64,000 nucleotides of DNA, taken from positions 141,969 through 205,968 of the forward strand of contig NZ_WEHU01000009.1 of NCBI RefSeq assembly GCF_009183415.1. Reading direction: 5' to 3'. This document shows, piece after piece, positions 62,286 to 64,000 of this stretch. The notes under the pieces are model-generated. The model saw only the letters and a program-made list of their open reading frames with translations. It was not told where the DNA came from and made no database searches. The translations under genes and the position numbers were made by a program. Each line of letters begins with the position of its first letter. The stretch's first letter is position 1. Source of the stretch: Bacillus sp. B1-b2. GTDB taxonomy: Bacteria > Bacillota > Bacilli > Bacillales > Cytobacillaceae.

Positions 62286-63746
62286 TTATTTTTTTTCATT
62301 AAGAAGTTTCAGTATTCGCTTGAGGTTAACTGCAAATATTGCTGTAGCTCCTTGAATTTCCATACCAAATAGACCCGCAGATGATGCCGTTTCATACCCG
62401 TGTCTATGTTTTAATTCACTATTTTTCGCCTCAATTTTATATCGAGAGCGTGCATGTTCCTTAAACTCTTCACTGTTTTGAAATGCTTCTTGTTCCTTGT
62501 GTTCAGTGGATTTTATGGAAACAGAATAGGTTTTACTTTTTGCCCCTTCTTTATAACAGCCCTCCCGGAACGGACATACCGTACATTTTTTAATGTCAAA
62601 GTAATACGTGTCTTTTTGATTTTCCCCTTGATTTTTCTTTCCCGTTCGTGCTTTTCGTATTGCCATGTGACCTGCTTGACAAACGTACATACCTGCATCT
62701 TTATTAAACTCAAACTCGTCCTCTTTAGCACGTCTACCCTGTGTAATCAGGGGATTTAGTTTGGATACTAGTTGAAATTCTTCTGTTTTTGCATACTGGA
62801 TATTATCTTTCTCTGAATACGCTGTATCACCAATGATTCTATCAATTGTCATTCCTGCTTTTTTGCTTTTCTCAACTAGATCTTTCAAGTATTTCCCATC
62901 ACTTTTCTCGCCTGTAGTAACAACTGCAGCAGTAATAATTCGCTCATCACACATAGCTAAATGTGTTTTAAATCCGAAGAAAGATGAATCAGCTGTTTTA
63001 TGTCCAATACGTGCATCTGGATCATTTGAATAGCTTAGTTGTTCTGCATAATCTTCTACGACTTCTTTTAATACATTCAATTTTTCTTTGACAGCTGGAA
63101 TTTCGGCAATTTGTGGTTCCGTTTCAATAACAGTAATGACTTGACGACAATAATCCAATTCCTCGTTTACTTCGTTAGTAGTTGTTTTTGGTGGAAACTT
63201 TTCCTTTATCGTTTCATCTACTTGATAAGTTGCTTTTCGGAGATTTTTTGATTTCTCTTGTAAAAACTCTTTCGGTGATTTTTGATTATAACGTGCTTTG
63301 GTGTGTGTTGCATCCACGATAATGGTATTAGACTTAATGATTTCTTTTTCTAGAGCAATCTCAACGGTTTTGCCAATAAGTATGTCTAATAAACCCACAT
63401 CTTTAAGACGGAGTTTACGAAATTTCGTTAATGAGCTTGGGTTAATTACTGAATCCTCTGGTGACATTTCGAGAAAATATTTAAATGACATATCGTATTT
63501 GGACCGTTCCACAACATCTACATCTGACAAATCAAAAATTGATTTAAGAAGTAAGTATTTGAACATACGAATTGGCGATATTGCATTGCGTCCATTTTCC
63601 AGACAGTATTTTGTTTTCAATTCTTCTAATATAAATGTAAAATCTACCAGTTCATTAATTTTTCGAAGCATATTATCTTTTGGTACAACAATATCGTATA
63701 AAGTCATATATGGACTAAGGTTGAAAGATTCCTGATTTGAGATCAC
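62286..63746 (-). CDS. IS1182-family transposase
   Basis: A 486-residue DDE transposase. The GTG at 63746 is chosen, as GGTGG lies 7 bases before it, giving the usual family start (ISNQESFNLSPYM). The N-terminal DUF772-type domain includes NGRNAISPIRMFKYLLLKS; DATHTKA carries the first catalytic Asp, GDTAYSEKDNI the second, and YKIEAKNSELKHRHG the C-terminal Glu. A cysteine-containing insertion CTVCPFREGCYKEG is typical. The frame is complete and uninterrupted. Confidence 0.94.
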   Translation of the reverse strand: MISNQESFNLSPYMTLYDIVVPKDNMLRKINELVDFTFILEELKTKYCLENGRNAISPIRMFKYLLLKSIFDLSDVDVVERSKYDMSFKYFLEMSPEDSVINPSSLTKFRKLRLKDVGLLDILIGKTVEIALEKEIIKSNTIIVDATHTKARYNQKSPKEFLQEKSKNLRKATYQVDETIKEKFPPKTTTNEVNEELDYCRQVITVIETEPQIAEIPAVKEKLNVLKEVVEDYAEQLSYSNDPDARIGHKTADSSFFGFKTHLAMCDERIITAAVVTTGEKSDGKYLKDLVEKSKKAGMTIDRIIGDTAYSEKDNIQYAKTEEFQLVSKLNPLITQGRRAKEDEFEFNKDAGMYVCQAGHMAIRKARTGKKNQGENQKDTYYFDIKKCTVCPFREGCYKEGAKSKTYSVSIKSTEHKEQEAFQNSEEFKEHARSRYKIEAKNSELKHRHGYETASSAGLFGMEIQGATAIFAVNLKRILKLLNEKK

Positions 63747-63856
63747 TTGGATACCACCTAAACACTTGATAATCTTATTATACAGTAAAAAGACAGTTGA
63801 AAGTTCTATCAAATGAACTATCAACTGCCTTTAAATTGGACTTTTTCAGTGGCCTC

Positions 63857-64000
63857 ATATTGAATAGGGGTCATCTTTTTTAAATTCCATTGATATCGAT
63901 AATTGTTATAGTAAACCATGTAATGATTTATTTTTGCCTTTAATTCTTTTATGGTTTTACAAGATTTATAGTCTACCTCATCTTTTAAATGTCCAAAAAA
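63857..64000 (-). pseudogene. IS3-family transposase OrfB, C-terminal part, cut by window edge
   Basis: The minus strand encodes FFGHLKDEVDYKSCKTIKEL, then KAKINHYMVYYNNYRYQWNL and KKMTPIQY, the C-terminal rve-domain end of IS3-family (IS150-like) OrfB. At 63856 it runs into the IS1182-family terminal repeat and would read EATEKVQFKGS before a stop, losing the final RNHLLVA. The upstream part of the gene lies outside the window, so the state of the catalytic core is unknown. Confidence 0.88.

Larger units (their letters stand above)
62177..63856 (-). mobile_element. IS1182-family insertion sequence (1680 bp)
   Basis: Terminal inverted repeats GAGGCCACTGAAAAA at 62177-62191 and its complement at 63842-63856, with a 9-base direct repeat ATATTGAAT on both sides (62168-62176 and 63857-63865). 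It contains one complete transposase. The insertion disrupts an IS3-family transposase gene. Intact ends, intact frame and intact target duplication indicate a recent, possibly still mobile copy. Confidence 0.93.

Overview
The window is about 64 kb of AT-rich chromosome from an endospore-forming member of the Bacillota, most likely Bacillaceae or a close relative. The evidence is an alpha/beta-type small acid-soluble spore protein, two gamma-SASP-like genes, two YjcZ-type mini membrane proteins, a Ger(x)C germination lipoprotein, a sigma-W-type promoter in front of a flotillin operon, and close matches in content and order to Bacillus loci (yjlC-ndh, yuaF-floT, kimA, ansA, cwlO, ylmA). No rRNA, tRNA, CRISPR array or prophage was seen. 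The species cannot be named from the sequence alone.

Layout. 0-6.4 kb: an acyltransferase, spore proteins, a Ktr/Trk potassium channel subunit, a TerC-family protein behind a Mn2+ (yybP-ykoY) riboswitch, then a gene-poor stretch with degenerate interspersed repeats. 6.4-12.7 kb: a four-gene polar amino-acid ABC importer and prfC. 12.8-16.6 kb: a TPP-riboswitch operon for a thiamine-pyrimidine precursor importer, a thiamine-binding protein and a TatD-like hydrolase. 16.7-22.0 kb: a putative cobalamin photosensor cluster (one gene frameshifted) convergent with a CheB-CheR-PAS-kinase giant. 22.4-26.7 kb: YjcZ proteins, a GbsR-type regulator and the OpuA glycine-betaine importer. 26.8-33.5 kb: flotillin/NfeD, YlmA, a lone HPr, a glutamine-amidotransferase-like hydrolase and a 5'-nucleotidase. 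33.7-38.5 kb: a Pho-box-like site, phnDCEE and a 2-hydroxyacid dehydrogenase. 38.6-41.8 kb: znuCB and cwlO. 42.4-49.1 kb: a DAO-type oxidoreductase, an unusual two-component pair with a dual-kinase sensor, and an orphan MinD-like ATPase. 49.2-57.4 kb: a large SH3b-repeat glucosaminidase, asparaginase, a nitroreductase, a germination C protein, and kimA behind a c-di-AMP riboswitch. 57.6-64 kb: ndh-yjlC with a Rex-like site, a decayed sensor kinase, an amino-acid permease, and an IS1182-family element inserted in the 3' end of an IS3-family transposase gene.

Themes. The window is rich in uptake and ion-homeostasis systems under RNA or metabolite control: three riboswitches (Mn2+, TPP, c-di-AMP), an osmoprotectant importer with its divergent regulator, two K+ uptake proteins, and a probable PhoP-controlled phosphonate/phosphate-ester module opposite a nucleotidase. 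Signalling genes are also dense: a B12-type sensor cluster, a PAS kinase fused to methylesterase and methyltransferase domains, a 7TM sensor with two complete kinase cores, and a kinase pseudogene. The best candidate for a poorly described system is the W-x9-EH cobalamin sensor module at 16.7-18.5 kb.
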